Part shown: positions 25,483 to 37,400 of the stretch, in pieces | Position numbering within the stretch: position 1 is the stretch's first letter | How the letters are laid out: each line of letters opens with the position of its first letter | Assembly (NCBI RefSeq): GCF_013373865.1 | Contig: NC_050470.1 | Location: 3,146,373 to 3,210,372, forward strand | Source of the DNA: Monomorium pharaonis | Lineage: Eukaryota > Arthropoda > Insecta > Hymenoptera > Formicidae | Length of the DNA stretch: 64,000 nt | Direction: 5' to 3' | The notes under the pieces: model-generated | Database searches by the model: none | What the model saw: only the letters and a program-made list of their open reading frames with translations | Told to the model about the DNA's origin: nothing | Translations under genes and position numbers: made by a program

Positions 25483-28400
25483 GTAAGTTTCGTTGAAGAA
25501 ATGATTTACGCGTCTTCTATTTTATAAATTGTAATTGAAAAGTATTTTGGCGTATACCTTTAGGAAAAATTTTTCATAATTTAGTTAAAACGTACTGAAT
25601 AAAATTAATCAGTCAATATAAACAAATATTTTTTTATTTACATGTATATTTTGCAGAAGCAACTAGCCTTCTTGTTCTAGATAAAACAAAATGTTAGGTC
25701 GTTAAAAAAATTCCTTAGCTAAACAACTTTTGAAAGCACAAAATTATTTTATCCTCATATATCAAAAAATCTAGTTATTTCTGCGAAAAATAGATTTAAA
25801 ATAAAAAAATATTTGTTTATTAATTAAATAATTTTTGTTAACCGAACCATTTGTTATTATGTTTCCTATTATTGAAAAATACTTCCATAAATTAAACCAG
25901 AAAAGATTGTCGCAATCTCTTTGCACCAAGTCTTTTGTAAATAGCACAATTTGTTCGAAAAACAATTAGATTGAAATTTGAGAAGGAATCTCGTTTTATT
26001 GATAAATTATAAGTGACGGAAGATTGATTCACCGCGGTACACAGATATAGATTCAATGACAAGCTAGTTATGCTAGTTAGTGGCTTTCACTCGGAGTCGA
26101 TGTTGCCGATTAAGCGTCGACAAATAATCACGTTCGCGACAGGCTCTCTATTCGATCTCGCGATCGGCGATCGACTCCCGTCCGCTTCCCCGACGATGAG
26201 TCGCGCGCGATGCATATTAATTCGATCCACTTGCAAGAATTAATACACAACTACGTGGCCGCCATACCGGGGTGGCACTACGCCGAGTGAGTGTAATTAA
26301 TTAATACCGAGAGGAGGTTCCTAAATTACGTTGGCGCAGAGTGCAAGGCCACGCGCGAGAACGGCCGCAAAACGGACCGCGTGCTGCGCAACCACTGGCT
26401 GCTAGTCCGCCACTTTACAATTGCATTTAAGAGCCCGTTTGTTTCTGGAAAACGTCGCGGCATGACGGGCGACACGAAAATAGACGGCGCAGTTTAGAAA
26501 GCACGAAGTGGCACCTGCGACCCTCATCACCGCGGCCGTGACGTCGACGTTGCGTCAAGGTTGCTTCTCGTCGAAACGATCAACATACATTTCCGGAATC
26601 CGTTTTATCGAGAAAGCGATTCGCAGCGAGAAAAGAAATCAGTAACTTTCGGCGAGTTTGCACGGTCAACTTTATTTTAAGTACGATGTTTTTATTAAAT
26701 TATCGCCGGGTTTTTTTTCCGAAGCTTTTATCCTTTTTCTTTGAGTACGACAATCATTTTTGCACCACATATTATTTTCTTATAATTATATTGTTATTGA
26801 TCTTATATTAAAATTTAGGCAAAGCAGTTGGATGACGTCAATTTGATTAGCGCAGATTCTTATCTTCTTCTCAACGCATATCGACGTATTATTTAATTCT
26901 AGGATATTACTCATAATTTTTTCGACGTTAATATCTCTCTGATCCACGATTATTTTTTGACATTTATTTTTTAGAATCTTGTTCTACTTTATAAGAGATT
27001 AATATAACTGAACTACTATTTTGTAATGTAAAAGAAATCTTATGAAATATTACATAATTTGAATCATCCAAATTTTAATAACAAAAATTGTACTAAGCTT
27101 TGAAAAGATGAAGTGCATGAAAATGGATGAAAATTCACTCACGATAACTCTAGCTAGGAAGAGTAAAAGTATGTGTGTGCACAAAAGTGCCCTCTCTTTA
27201 TTTCCGTGAGGTATTGCCGTTGCGTGAATTCATTTTTGATGGGGTCTCATTATTCCATTTATTATAAAACGTCTCTTCGTGCCTACATCCAACGTGAAGT
27301 ATGTATTTCCTTCTTTGTACGGGGCCTATTACCGTATAAGCGCAGTGATTAACGTTCCGGAGTTAATGCCAGGCATTAAGGAACTAAGTATTAGTCTGCT
27401 GGCTCTTTGGGGGTTAACGACTTGCAAAAAAACAAGCAGCTGGAGCCGAAAGCTTCCTTCGTTCGAATTCCAAATTCGCCGTTAACGGGGGCGCGCACGG
27501 CGCGCTGTTTACGGAAAGCGTAATTGCCCGTTCTCCGTTCGCGTATTTTCTCTTACGTGAAATCTAAGCTTTTATCGGCTCGCGCTTAAAAATAGACGCG
27601 CGAATCCCCGAGGCGAGGCGAGGCGAAACGTGGGCGGAACAGAAGTCGCATTTAAGAGGCCCCTTTCGCGATTTAACGGTTATTATTCGTCTATCGCGCG
27701 GCATTCGGGCGATTTGTATGCCAGTCCGGAGATATTGCGCTTTAAGGGAGCGGGAAGATGCGACTCGCGCGTTTGATTAATTGGACGTGTGCGATCGAAG
27801 GGGGAGGATCGGAAGGACGTATGAAGCGCGGAGAGAAATCTTTATACGTGAGAACGTCGTGGCTTTCCTCCCGACGATGGAGCGACGCCACGCTAGCAAA
27901 CTTCCGGCAGAAGTTAATGCTACGGGTAGCCCGTGGTGCGCACGGAGATAGATCGAACGCCGTAAATTCAGCGCCCTGTGTGTATGTACATGTGTGTGTG
28001 TGTGTGTATGTGTGTGTGTGTGTGTGTGTGCAGTACGGTAATCGATCCTTCGTTTAATTAATCACGACAAGAGAGTACGCGAGTACCGAAACGCATGCGA
28101 TCTAATTGGAATCTCGTTCGCGGTAGCGATATTAATTACCGAACAAACAGTTTGTGCTCTATGATGCCGGCGTGTGATTAACAGGAACAGAATACTAGAC
28201 GTATTATCTGCCTCATCGTTTAATTACCTGCCTCCAGTTACCTGCCTTCATGGTTTTTTTTTTCCTTCCGTTGTAATAGTTATCGTCGCTTCTCACTCGC
28301 GCGACTGTCTGTCGTGAAAGGTGAGTGAGGCGATAACCAAAATCTTGCAAACAAGATTTAATTAATGTGAGGAAATGCTTGTTGGATAAAATCGCGCATT

Positions 28401-31400
28401 TTCATACAAGTTTTGCATTAAAAAGACGGTAAATTTCGGGAGATAATCGATGAGCGAAATATCGAGATCATTAGAAAAATAATCTGAAGTAAGCTTTTCT
28501 TTATTTGAAAATTATTCTCTTTTTTAAAGATTCTTTAAATTTTAGTATATTTGACTGTAAGAGAGTTTCGGAAACATTTGCTGGAGTACTCGCAAACTGA
28601 CGGAGACGATGTCGGTTTTTCCAGGTTTATCACATGTTACAAGAGAGAACGCAATTTGGAATTGGCCATGACAACAGGATAAGAGGGACTTGGGGTACGT
28701 GGAGCTCATGGAGCGAGTGTTCCAGATCTTGCGGCACTGGTATCCAGTCCCAATTTCGCGAATGCGTCCCACGGTGAGTGCACTTAATAATATTTAATAA
28801 AAAAATTATGTATTTATATTATTATTACATAAAAGAATTATTACATATAATATATTTATGTGTGAAAAATTTCTTTACACTTATATTATCTTACAAAAGT
28901 AATAGCGTGACGATGAAAATCAAGCGCTGTTATCACCGTGTCATCGGCGAAATATCTTCACGCTCGATTAATGATTTCCTGCACCTCGCGTCACCTTTGT
29001 CCTCGCGGTGCGGGGGAGGAGAATGATCTTCTCGGTAATCGTTAGGTGTTGCGACCCCATCGCGAGAATGCAAAGCACCTTGCGATAATGCGCAGCTGAT
29101 TCTGACAATAATCACATGCCTCGCGGTACCGTTAAGGGTCTCTCGCGTAATTTGGATCATAAGCCATTTCGTTAGACGTAGTCCCCTACACTTCGCGTAA
29201 GCGCGCGGAAACTTTGAACTTCGTGCGCGAATGCATTACTACTTCTCCACCCGTCGATTGATCGATCGCCGACTATCTTCTTCGGTTCCTTCGTATCCAT
29301 TCGTAATATACAGGGTGCCTCAGATTTGTCGATAAATCCCTCATTGAGGACATGTGGTTCGTTTTGACGCTTTTTCTTCCTCTTTAAAAATATTGGGAGT
29401 TTAGAGAGAAGACTGTGAAAATTGTTTGGACTCACGAATGCATATGTTTTCAGGACAGATTATGTGGGCGATAGTGTAAAGTGTAGCTTTCACTTTGAAT
29501 AAACGAAATACATTTTTTCCTTTGTAACAGAATTTATGTAATGCTTTTCGCAAACGTTTTCACTCGCGAATATGAAGCGCACGAAAGAGCCGCGATTAAA
29601 TTTTTTATTGCACTTTTAAGAATTTATGTTTTGCAATTACGTACGCACATCGTGATATTCGTCTAAGCGTTTGTTTGATACCCGTGAGAGAAAGAGAATA
29701 CGAGTCGTCGCTTAATTATTCAAGTATGCCTCTTTTTCTTTATATTTTACTCTTGGAAATCCATCTACAAGCTCATATGGGATTTGCATGCTAAAATAAC
29801 TGTGGATTAAATTTGAAGATTACGTAAAATAAGAATAATATAAAAGATTATATCGAATCCAAGTAAAACATGAATAAATTTAGAACTTGATTCAGGTTAA
29901 AAGAGACTTTAACGCGCAAGTTCCATGCGTCGGTACACCCTGTATGTCCTGTCTGTCTAGCTATAAAACAGCGTGCAAATTACGGATCAGTAGCGTAAGA
30001 AGATTATACACCGGCAGGCCGACGACTCCTGCGAGCTTCTCCCGGGGGCAGGAACGTGTTGTTATCGCCACTGACATTTACACCTTCGTAACGCTACCGC
30101 GAGCCGTTACGTGACTCGCAATATGAATCCCGCGACGAGTCTTATACGAGTAAATACAAAGTAGCTGGTATCTCGCAGTTGCAGATCGTCTGATAAATTT
30201 GATTTATCCTTGACGATACAAAAGTTCTAACTAGTGACGACTAAGTTGATATAAACTATTAGGAAATTTGGTTAAATCATATTTGCACGGAAAAGGAATA
30301 TTGGTCGTAACAATTAACTTTATTGACGGATATCTAGCTTTCTATGTTAAAGTAGCAGTTTTAAAACTAGTAAAATTTGCAATTACAATATATTATAACT
30401 AATTATATATCGAATAATGGCATCGAATAGTAAATTTGTTGATACAGCAAGATACAACACTTGTGTTGTTGATACAACACTTTTCTACAAAAATTAATGG
30501 AATATATAAGATTAAAAATTTTAATGAAACATATAGTTAAGATAACGCATACCTTTGTTGCTATAATGAAGAAAACCTTACATGTTAGCAGTCTCTTATT
30601 GTAGCAAAGAATTAGTGGTTTTAACAATTTATTATTTTTTCAGATAACTATTATATTTGATAATTATTTCTTTCAGCATAGCAGCAATGACAAACTAATA
30701 CGTAGGGAAATATCTCTTTTATTTTTATCGCGTATGTTCTCTTCCCTCCTCTTCTTCGGTCCTGAGATCAGCATGATGTTCTGCACTCCTCGAAAGCGCG
30801 CGCCTATGCGCTCGTCGCTTAAAAATCGAGATGCATCGTGCGCTACTCGCGCGAGTCAATGGGTGAGCTAATGCGAGCGATTCGTTCCAGGAGACTTTTG
30901 AGGAGGCGAAGTATTATCTCGGAGAACGGTACGAGCAGCGCCAGGCCCATTTGTATCGGCACATACAAGCGCTATCACACGTGCAATACGCAGGTAAGTC
31001 GGCACGTAAGATCTTTAGCGTGTAATATTTATTGACAAGAATTACGAGACGAATTCTTGCAAAATCAAGTTCTTAAATTTGAAGAAGATAGAACGTCCAA
31101 CTCTATTGTACTGTCTAAAAAATTGTTTCGCAGATGTAGATTCGAGCATTTATATTCTATAATGTTTAGAGGATCTTTATTTGCCTCTATAGAGAATTTT
31201 CGCAGAAAATATTAAATTTGCTGAAAAAAAAAATGCTACCGCACGTTTATCCTAGTTTTATCACGTCTAAAAAAAATGATTTCGAAGCTACAAATTCGAA
31301 CGACATGCTTTCAAACTGCAAACCTATTCTCGTGCATAGAATCCTGCTTGCTAAGCTCGTTTCCGCCGATCGCGCTCGGTTCGCCAGTATCCGACGTAAG

Positions 31401-34400
31401 CGTAAATTTCGCGAGAGGAGGAGAGAATTTGCAACTTGCCGAAAAGAGTCGTCGCCCAGAGGCAACCGCCGCGAAGAGAAATACTCTCCGGAATTTCAGG
31501 AAAGCGGAGCGGTCGCTCGCAGAAGACCGCCGCCCTGTTTCCAAGGCGGTTTATTGCCGGGGCCTTGAACCGACAATTATAGTCGCGGCGAGTTAGCTCG
31601 CCCGCTCGTCCGCATGAAATTCGCATATAATGTACGCGCTCACGCGTGTGTCAATTTATACTTCGACGACGAAGCGCGTAAATCAACGCACGTGTCTATA
31701 TCCACTTCGAGGAGGAGCCTGTGCGCGCTGCGAGGCACACGCTCCTCGACGATTTTCCTCCCGACGATGACGACGACGGTGCGCGTCACGAGTCTCGAAC
31801 AAATCATCGCGCGGGCCAATTAAGGATGCGCACGACGACGATTTATAATCCCTCGGGCCCGGAATGTACGTGTGTGTGTGCGTGCGTGCGTGCGCGTGGC
31901 GTTGTTTAAAGTTCATAAGAATAATCACCACCTGCGAGACCGCCGTGTAATGGATGTCCGGTATCGAGGAGGCCGAGGAAGCAAGAAAGGGCTCGCTGGT
32001 GTTGATTAGCTCTTGATGGTAGTAAAGACCGCGTGCGATAAGATCTGTTTACATCTCGGCCCCGTTGACGCGCTGGGTGTTCTTGACCCAGAAGTGACTG
32101 TCGCGCTCAGGGTTGGTTGGCCGTTTCACACGTAAAATATGAATAATCTACATTACGTGGATACAACGTAAACTAAGCTAACTGTATGTTTAACGTGTCA
32201 TCTAACGTGATCAATGGATCCTAGAAGATTCAGATTTCGTCGGAAATAATGAAAATTATATTCTCTTTTTATCTTTAAGATTGCATATTTTTATTTTACT
32301 TACAATAAAGTAGAGTAACAATTTTATAACTTAATTATTCTTTTCATATTGAACTATCTAATTTTATAATGATTTATATTACTTTTGTATTGTGTCTACA
32401 TGAAAAGGACTTGACGTAAACAGTACGCAGCAGAGCATGCGCAAGTCAGATAGGAATTTTAGTCCTTTCGAAATTAAAAGCGCGACGCAACAAAAATTAG
32501 CTCGACGTTACCGAAAGGATGCAGCCTCGTTATCCGTTATTACCTACCAGCCGCGGGGAGAAAAACTCGCCTCGTGCGGGAATATTTATCTTCGGGCTCG
32601 ATACCCGGGGACTACATTTCCGAGCTGCATTCGCGATTCATTCGCAAACACGCCCGGGCAAAGTAACCACCGTTTCGTACGGCCGGCAATTAATAGTCTA
32701 CCCGGAAATTGCAACGCGCCCGCCGCGCACGTAGAGCGCACCATACACGTGCCGGCGTTCGCGTGTTTGCACGAATATACGGACTTCCTCTCGGGCGCAC
32801 TCGGCGGCTCGGGAATGCGAGCTTTCTTCCCCTTCCCCCCCCCCCCCGTCAAAGGCCGCAAATAATTTTACCTTTATTTACCCGCATCGCTTCGGGAAAA
32901 GCGCGACGTGCCGTAAAAAGCGACGCGATCGATCGCGCCGGTTTTTTCTTCCCTCCTCCCTCCCCATGAGAAAGAACTGCGAACCGTCTCCTTTTCGCTG
33001 CTAACGCCGTTCCTCCTCTCCCTCCGTTCCCGTCACTCGATCGATCCTTAATTACCGTAAGTTTAATTAATCCATTACACGTTTATGCAGGAATGCCCGA
33101 ACTTCCCGGAAGACCTGCGGACGGAACAGTGCGCCAAGTACAACGGGAGGAACTACAAGGGCCGCAGTTACGTATGGGTGCCCTTCGTAGACGGTGAGTC
33201 GGGAAATCGATTTCCAATTGTGTTTCATTGTTTCTAAGAAAATGCATTCTTCAGCATTGCTAACAATTACGTTAAGAAGCATTCATTCGTTTTGTACACG
33301 AAGGAAACGGTCTTGTCGATTTAAAATTTTAGATGGATGTAGATTTGAAAATAATTTTGTTAAACCGTCGCGCAATGATAATTACGTATAATAATTATGT
33401 AGAACACTCAAGTTGGTTGTTAAAACGTAAAAACTTTCGGCAGCATTGCTCGTCATCCTCAAACAACTTTCATAATTATTTTAATGGTCCAACAAAATTA
33501 TATTCCTGCATTTAGCTAAATATTTAGATACTTTAGCTGAACTGTTTCTTCTTTGATTCTCCAAATCTAAGTAGTGCATTATCACTGAAAGACAATGCAT
33601 ATATTATTATTAATTGATTTGGTTGTAAGTATAGAATCGAAATCAATAAGATCTCACTTATTCCGACTTAGAGAATAGAGATAACAAATTTTTGACAAAA
33701 AGAATCTTAATTAATTTCTTACATCCATCTTCTAATAATATTGTAAAGTATTTAAATTTCTAAGAGGTAATTTAAGTATCACCAGAAATTTAACTACAAT
33801 ATTTAATTTAATTGAGCCTCTTATTACTGGATAAAGTTTCAAATAGCTACACTGAAAAAACAATTTACTAGATTGGAATAAATATTTTTTCAAATAGTAC
33901 CAAGCAGAAGTTTTGTAAAAAATAAATAATATTTATTTCAAATATCAATCTAGAAAATGTATAATACGTTTTCTAAATTATAGAAAATATTATCTTATTT
34001 GAAATAAATATTATTTAATTTTTACAAAATTGCTTGGTACTATTTGAAAAAATATTTATTTCAATCTAGTAAATTTTTTTTTCAGTGTAGACAACGTCGA
34101 AGCGATTATCACTTAATAATCAATCGTAACAATTAGCGATGTTCAGTTTTACGACATGTGTTAAATTTCTCTCGCGGTGGAATTCTCCCTTGTTCGCGTG
34201 CGGGCGAAACGTACGACTTTTATGAACAAAGAAGACGTCTCACGATACCCAAACGAGCAGTGACGTCGCCCGATCGGTGTTCGACCGATATAACGATGAC
34301 GTAGCCAACCGTCAGGCCCGGTGACCTAACTTCCGCCTAGCCTAATCGTGACTACTGTTGTTCCCCAGCGCCGAACTCCTGCGCGCTCAATTGCCGTGCA

Positions 34401-37400
34401 GTCGGCGAGCGTTTTTACGCAACGCTTGAACCGGCAGTAATGGACGGCACGCCCTGCGATGCTCCGAATCTTCGCGGACGCGGCGGCGGCATTTCGACGG
34501 AACGCAGTGGCGAACGATGGCTCTGCGTCGCCGGACAATGCAAGGTATGAATAGCGCGAGCTTGTTGGGCGAGAGAACGACGCCGGAAATTAATGGCCGA
34601 TACCGGCGCGATGCGATATGATCGGTGAGATCGCCTATTGATCCGCTATTGCTTTTTCGACCCTTCGCCGACCGGCGCGCGATCGACCCTCCCCTCGATC
34701 GACCTTCCTTTCTCCCGTCGACGCCGGGGTTCGTCGCACGTCCGGTGCAATTCGGTCAGGCGCATTTATCAATCAACAAACGCTCGGGACCCGTGTCCCC
34801 TTGATTTCGTCGAGGCTCCAGCAGCATGGAATGACAGACATATGTTTTCCCGTTTCCCTTGAATAAAAAACGAAAATCCGCAGTCAGAGTCTTTCTCTAA
34901 CAAAAATGTTTGAATTTTTAGAAAACTTTTTTTTTTATTGAACAAAAATTAAAGAAATTTATGTACAAGTCTAGTGTAATATTTATAATTATTGTAATAA
35001 TGAACTACGATGTTTAAAAAAAAAAAGAGATATCGCAGGAAATACGTCGTGGGAAATTCTTGAGAGTAGAAAAGACTCGATAAAATTGAGGGGAGTCCCG
35101 GGTGAGTCTCCAAAGTAGATAAAACGCAGCGGTGCGCAAAAGTTCGTATATTTGCCTTCAGCCTGTAGGATGTGACGGGGTGGTGGGTTCCGGTGCGACG
35201 ATGGACGCCTGCGGCGTGTGCGGCGGCCAGGGCCGAGGGTGCAGGCTGTTCGAGGGTATCTTCATGGAGCCGATTCTGTCCAAGGGTCATCAGCAGGTGA
35301 CCACGATTCCGAAGGGCGCGATGTCGCTCAACATTTCCGAGCTGCGTTTCAGCAGCAATTTTTTAGGTGACACTGACAATATCAAAGTGATCCTGTTTTT
35401 TTTTTTGTAAATTAACATTAAACATTTTAATAGTCTGACGCGTACTTTATTTAATTAGAATCTATTTCAAACGAAGAATCGTGTCAGCAGAAAGCCACCG
35501 CGAATTAGAATTACTAAACGCGTATCGGTTCAACAAAATTTCATATTTTTATTCAATGTAAGCAAAATTTAGTGATAAAAATATGTCAGAAATAAATTTA
35601 AATTATTTTTATTCCGACGTTCTTTTCATTATTTATGAATTATTAAATATTTAATTCTTTTTTTGATATATTATTAATGAAATAAGCATTAATTAACAAT
35701 TTCTTATTTTTAATTATTTGAATTTATAAATTTAATACTTTCAAAGATGATACGATTTAGAATAGATTGCTTATGAGAATTCATAAATATGATTTAGGCC
35801 GATTGTTTATCGCCTCATACATCACTATTTTTTTTTGCAGCACATATCAAATAAAACAACTTATGATAGATATTAACTTGTTATTAGTTCAATAATAGAC
35901 GGAATATCAGCCTACAATATTTATTTGCGTACACATGGGAAATGTAAGAAGACAATAACTTAAGTGGTACACATTCGGCAACTCTTCCCTAACTAATTGG
36001 ACATTTTTATCACTTTCGATAATCGCGTCAGAATAATGTAGTTAAAGAACGAAGAGACACAGAGAATAAGCGGCGTTTTTACGCAACGCTGTGGTACGCT
36101 GGTTAACAAACGATCGATCTACTCGTAGCGTTGAGAGACAGTAACGGCAGTTACATCCTAAACGGACCGTGGTCTTACAGTCCCAGTGGTACTTATAAAG
36201 CGGCTGGTACGACATTAACATACCAGAGGGGCGATAGGAACCGTATGGAGTGTATCTTGGCGACCGGACCGTTGAACGAGTCTCTGCATTTAGAGGTACT
36301 ACTATCCGTTATCATCACTTTTCGTTAATCGTATCGGAGTCTGATTTTCTTTAATTACACGGGCAATTCAAGTTACAATTTACGAACGGCTTTTACTTAC
36401 GGGTTTTTCTTATCTCTCTAATTTTGCTCGCTTTATCTCTTATGCATAGCACCGCCAAGCTATAATTTGAAGATAAAATGATTTTCTCAAGTCGAGTCGA
36501 CTTGATTATTACATTACGTTATCTTTTTGTGCTGCAGTATTTTAGCAACGAATTTTTAATTTATAATCTACGCACTCGATCGTACTTGGATCCGGACGTT
36601 AATATTATTGTTCGCGCGTTACCGTAGATCTTATCCATGGAATTAAATCCAGGCGTTCTGTACAAGTACATGCTGCCTGTCGGAGAAGTGCCGGACGGTG
36701 ACGCGGTGATTGCACCGCCGCTGCTTGTCGCAGGTAATTGCTTCATTGCCAATCAATTATGTACAATTAAAAAAAGACCCTCGATTATAGGTCCGTGTAA
36801 CGCTTTTACTCTTTCCCGTAGGAGCAAACGATCGGGGCAACGAGATACCTAGTCCAGATACTCACGTGCGAGTGCCCGTTACGAGAATGTAAATATATAT
36901 TCTTATTTCAAGCGAAAGCGGTTCTCGAAGTTTTATTCCTCTTTCATTAAAATGGAATTACAGATTGTCTATATGTAAATTCGTTCCCACGGCGTTCAAT
37001 TACCTCGAACGTTTTAATATCGCTCTGATGCGGTTTTCCCTCGGTGTTTAATCCTTAATTTTCACTCTTATCTTTATTGTTCGATCGCCGTGACACTTCT
37101 GTGATACATCTCAAAGTCCTCATCGGCTCGAATTCGACTTCCTCGAAGGTCGACTTGATCCTTTGTGCGTCACGGGAATCTGCGCGGCGCGTTCGAGAAC
37201 CACTCGACGGAGCCGAGCCGCACAATTTGTCTTCGTTCGTGCAATCCGTTGCTCTCTGTCTTCTAGATCGGATCGGCGAGGCGATTTATCTTCGACGCGT
37301 CGCGATCGCGATCCGCCGCGCGCGCACGACGGCGGACGGAAGGAAGAGATGAAGCATCCGCCGACCACGGTGATGGCGGGCGATCAGCCAAAGTCAAAGG

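Larger units (their letters stand above)
25483..36627. other. Long 5' introns of the ADAMTS-like gene
   Basis: Introns 1-3 are 3142, 2117 and 2097 nt, intron 4 is 1175 nt, and the next three are 617, 762 and 332 nt. They contain the TG microsatellite, the possible CAGGGTG-bounded element, one dispersed inverted-repeat copy and the 238-bp MITE. CpG-rich patches occur at about 26050-26580, 27470-27960, 31370-32130 and 32430-33030. I see no further coding exon in them. Confidence 0.7.
28625..36888 (+). other. ADAMTS-like gene, exons 2-9: TSR1, cysteine-rich domain and spacer
   Basis: Exon 2 carries the TSR1 start GTWGTWSSWSECSRSCG, with a WxxW C-mannosylation motif and a CSxSCG O-fucosylation motif. 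Exons 3-4 finish TSR1 (GTYKRYHTCNTQECP) and begin the cysteine-rich domain (RSYVWVPFVDAPNSCALNC). Exon 6 has the strongly conserved DACGVCGGQGRGC followed by the spacer start. Exons 6-9 carry the spacer: SLNISELRFSSNFLALRDS, then SYILNGPW, then NPGVLYKYMLP. N-glycosylation sequons are visible as NGT, NIS, NGS and NES. This TSR1-Cys-rich-spacer cassette is the ADAMTS ancillary domain. Exon 9 is only 67 nt; it was found as the phase-matched piece needed between exons 8 and 10. Confidence 0.92.

Noticed and set aside
37077..37352. Alternative frame for exon 10 of the ADAMTS-like gene
   Set aside because: It runs to a stop before TSR2 and does not match the phase carried over from exon 9; the chosen frame gives the TSR.
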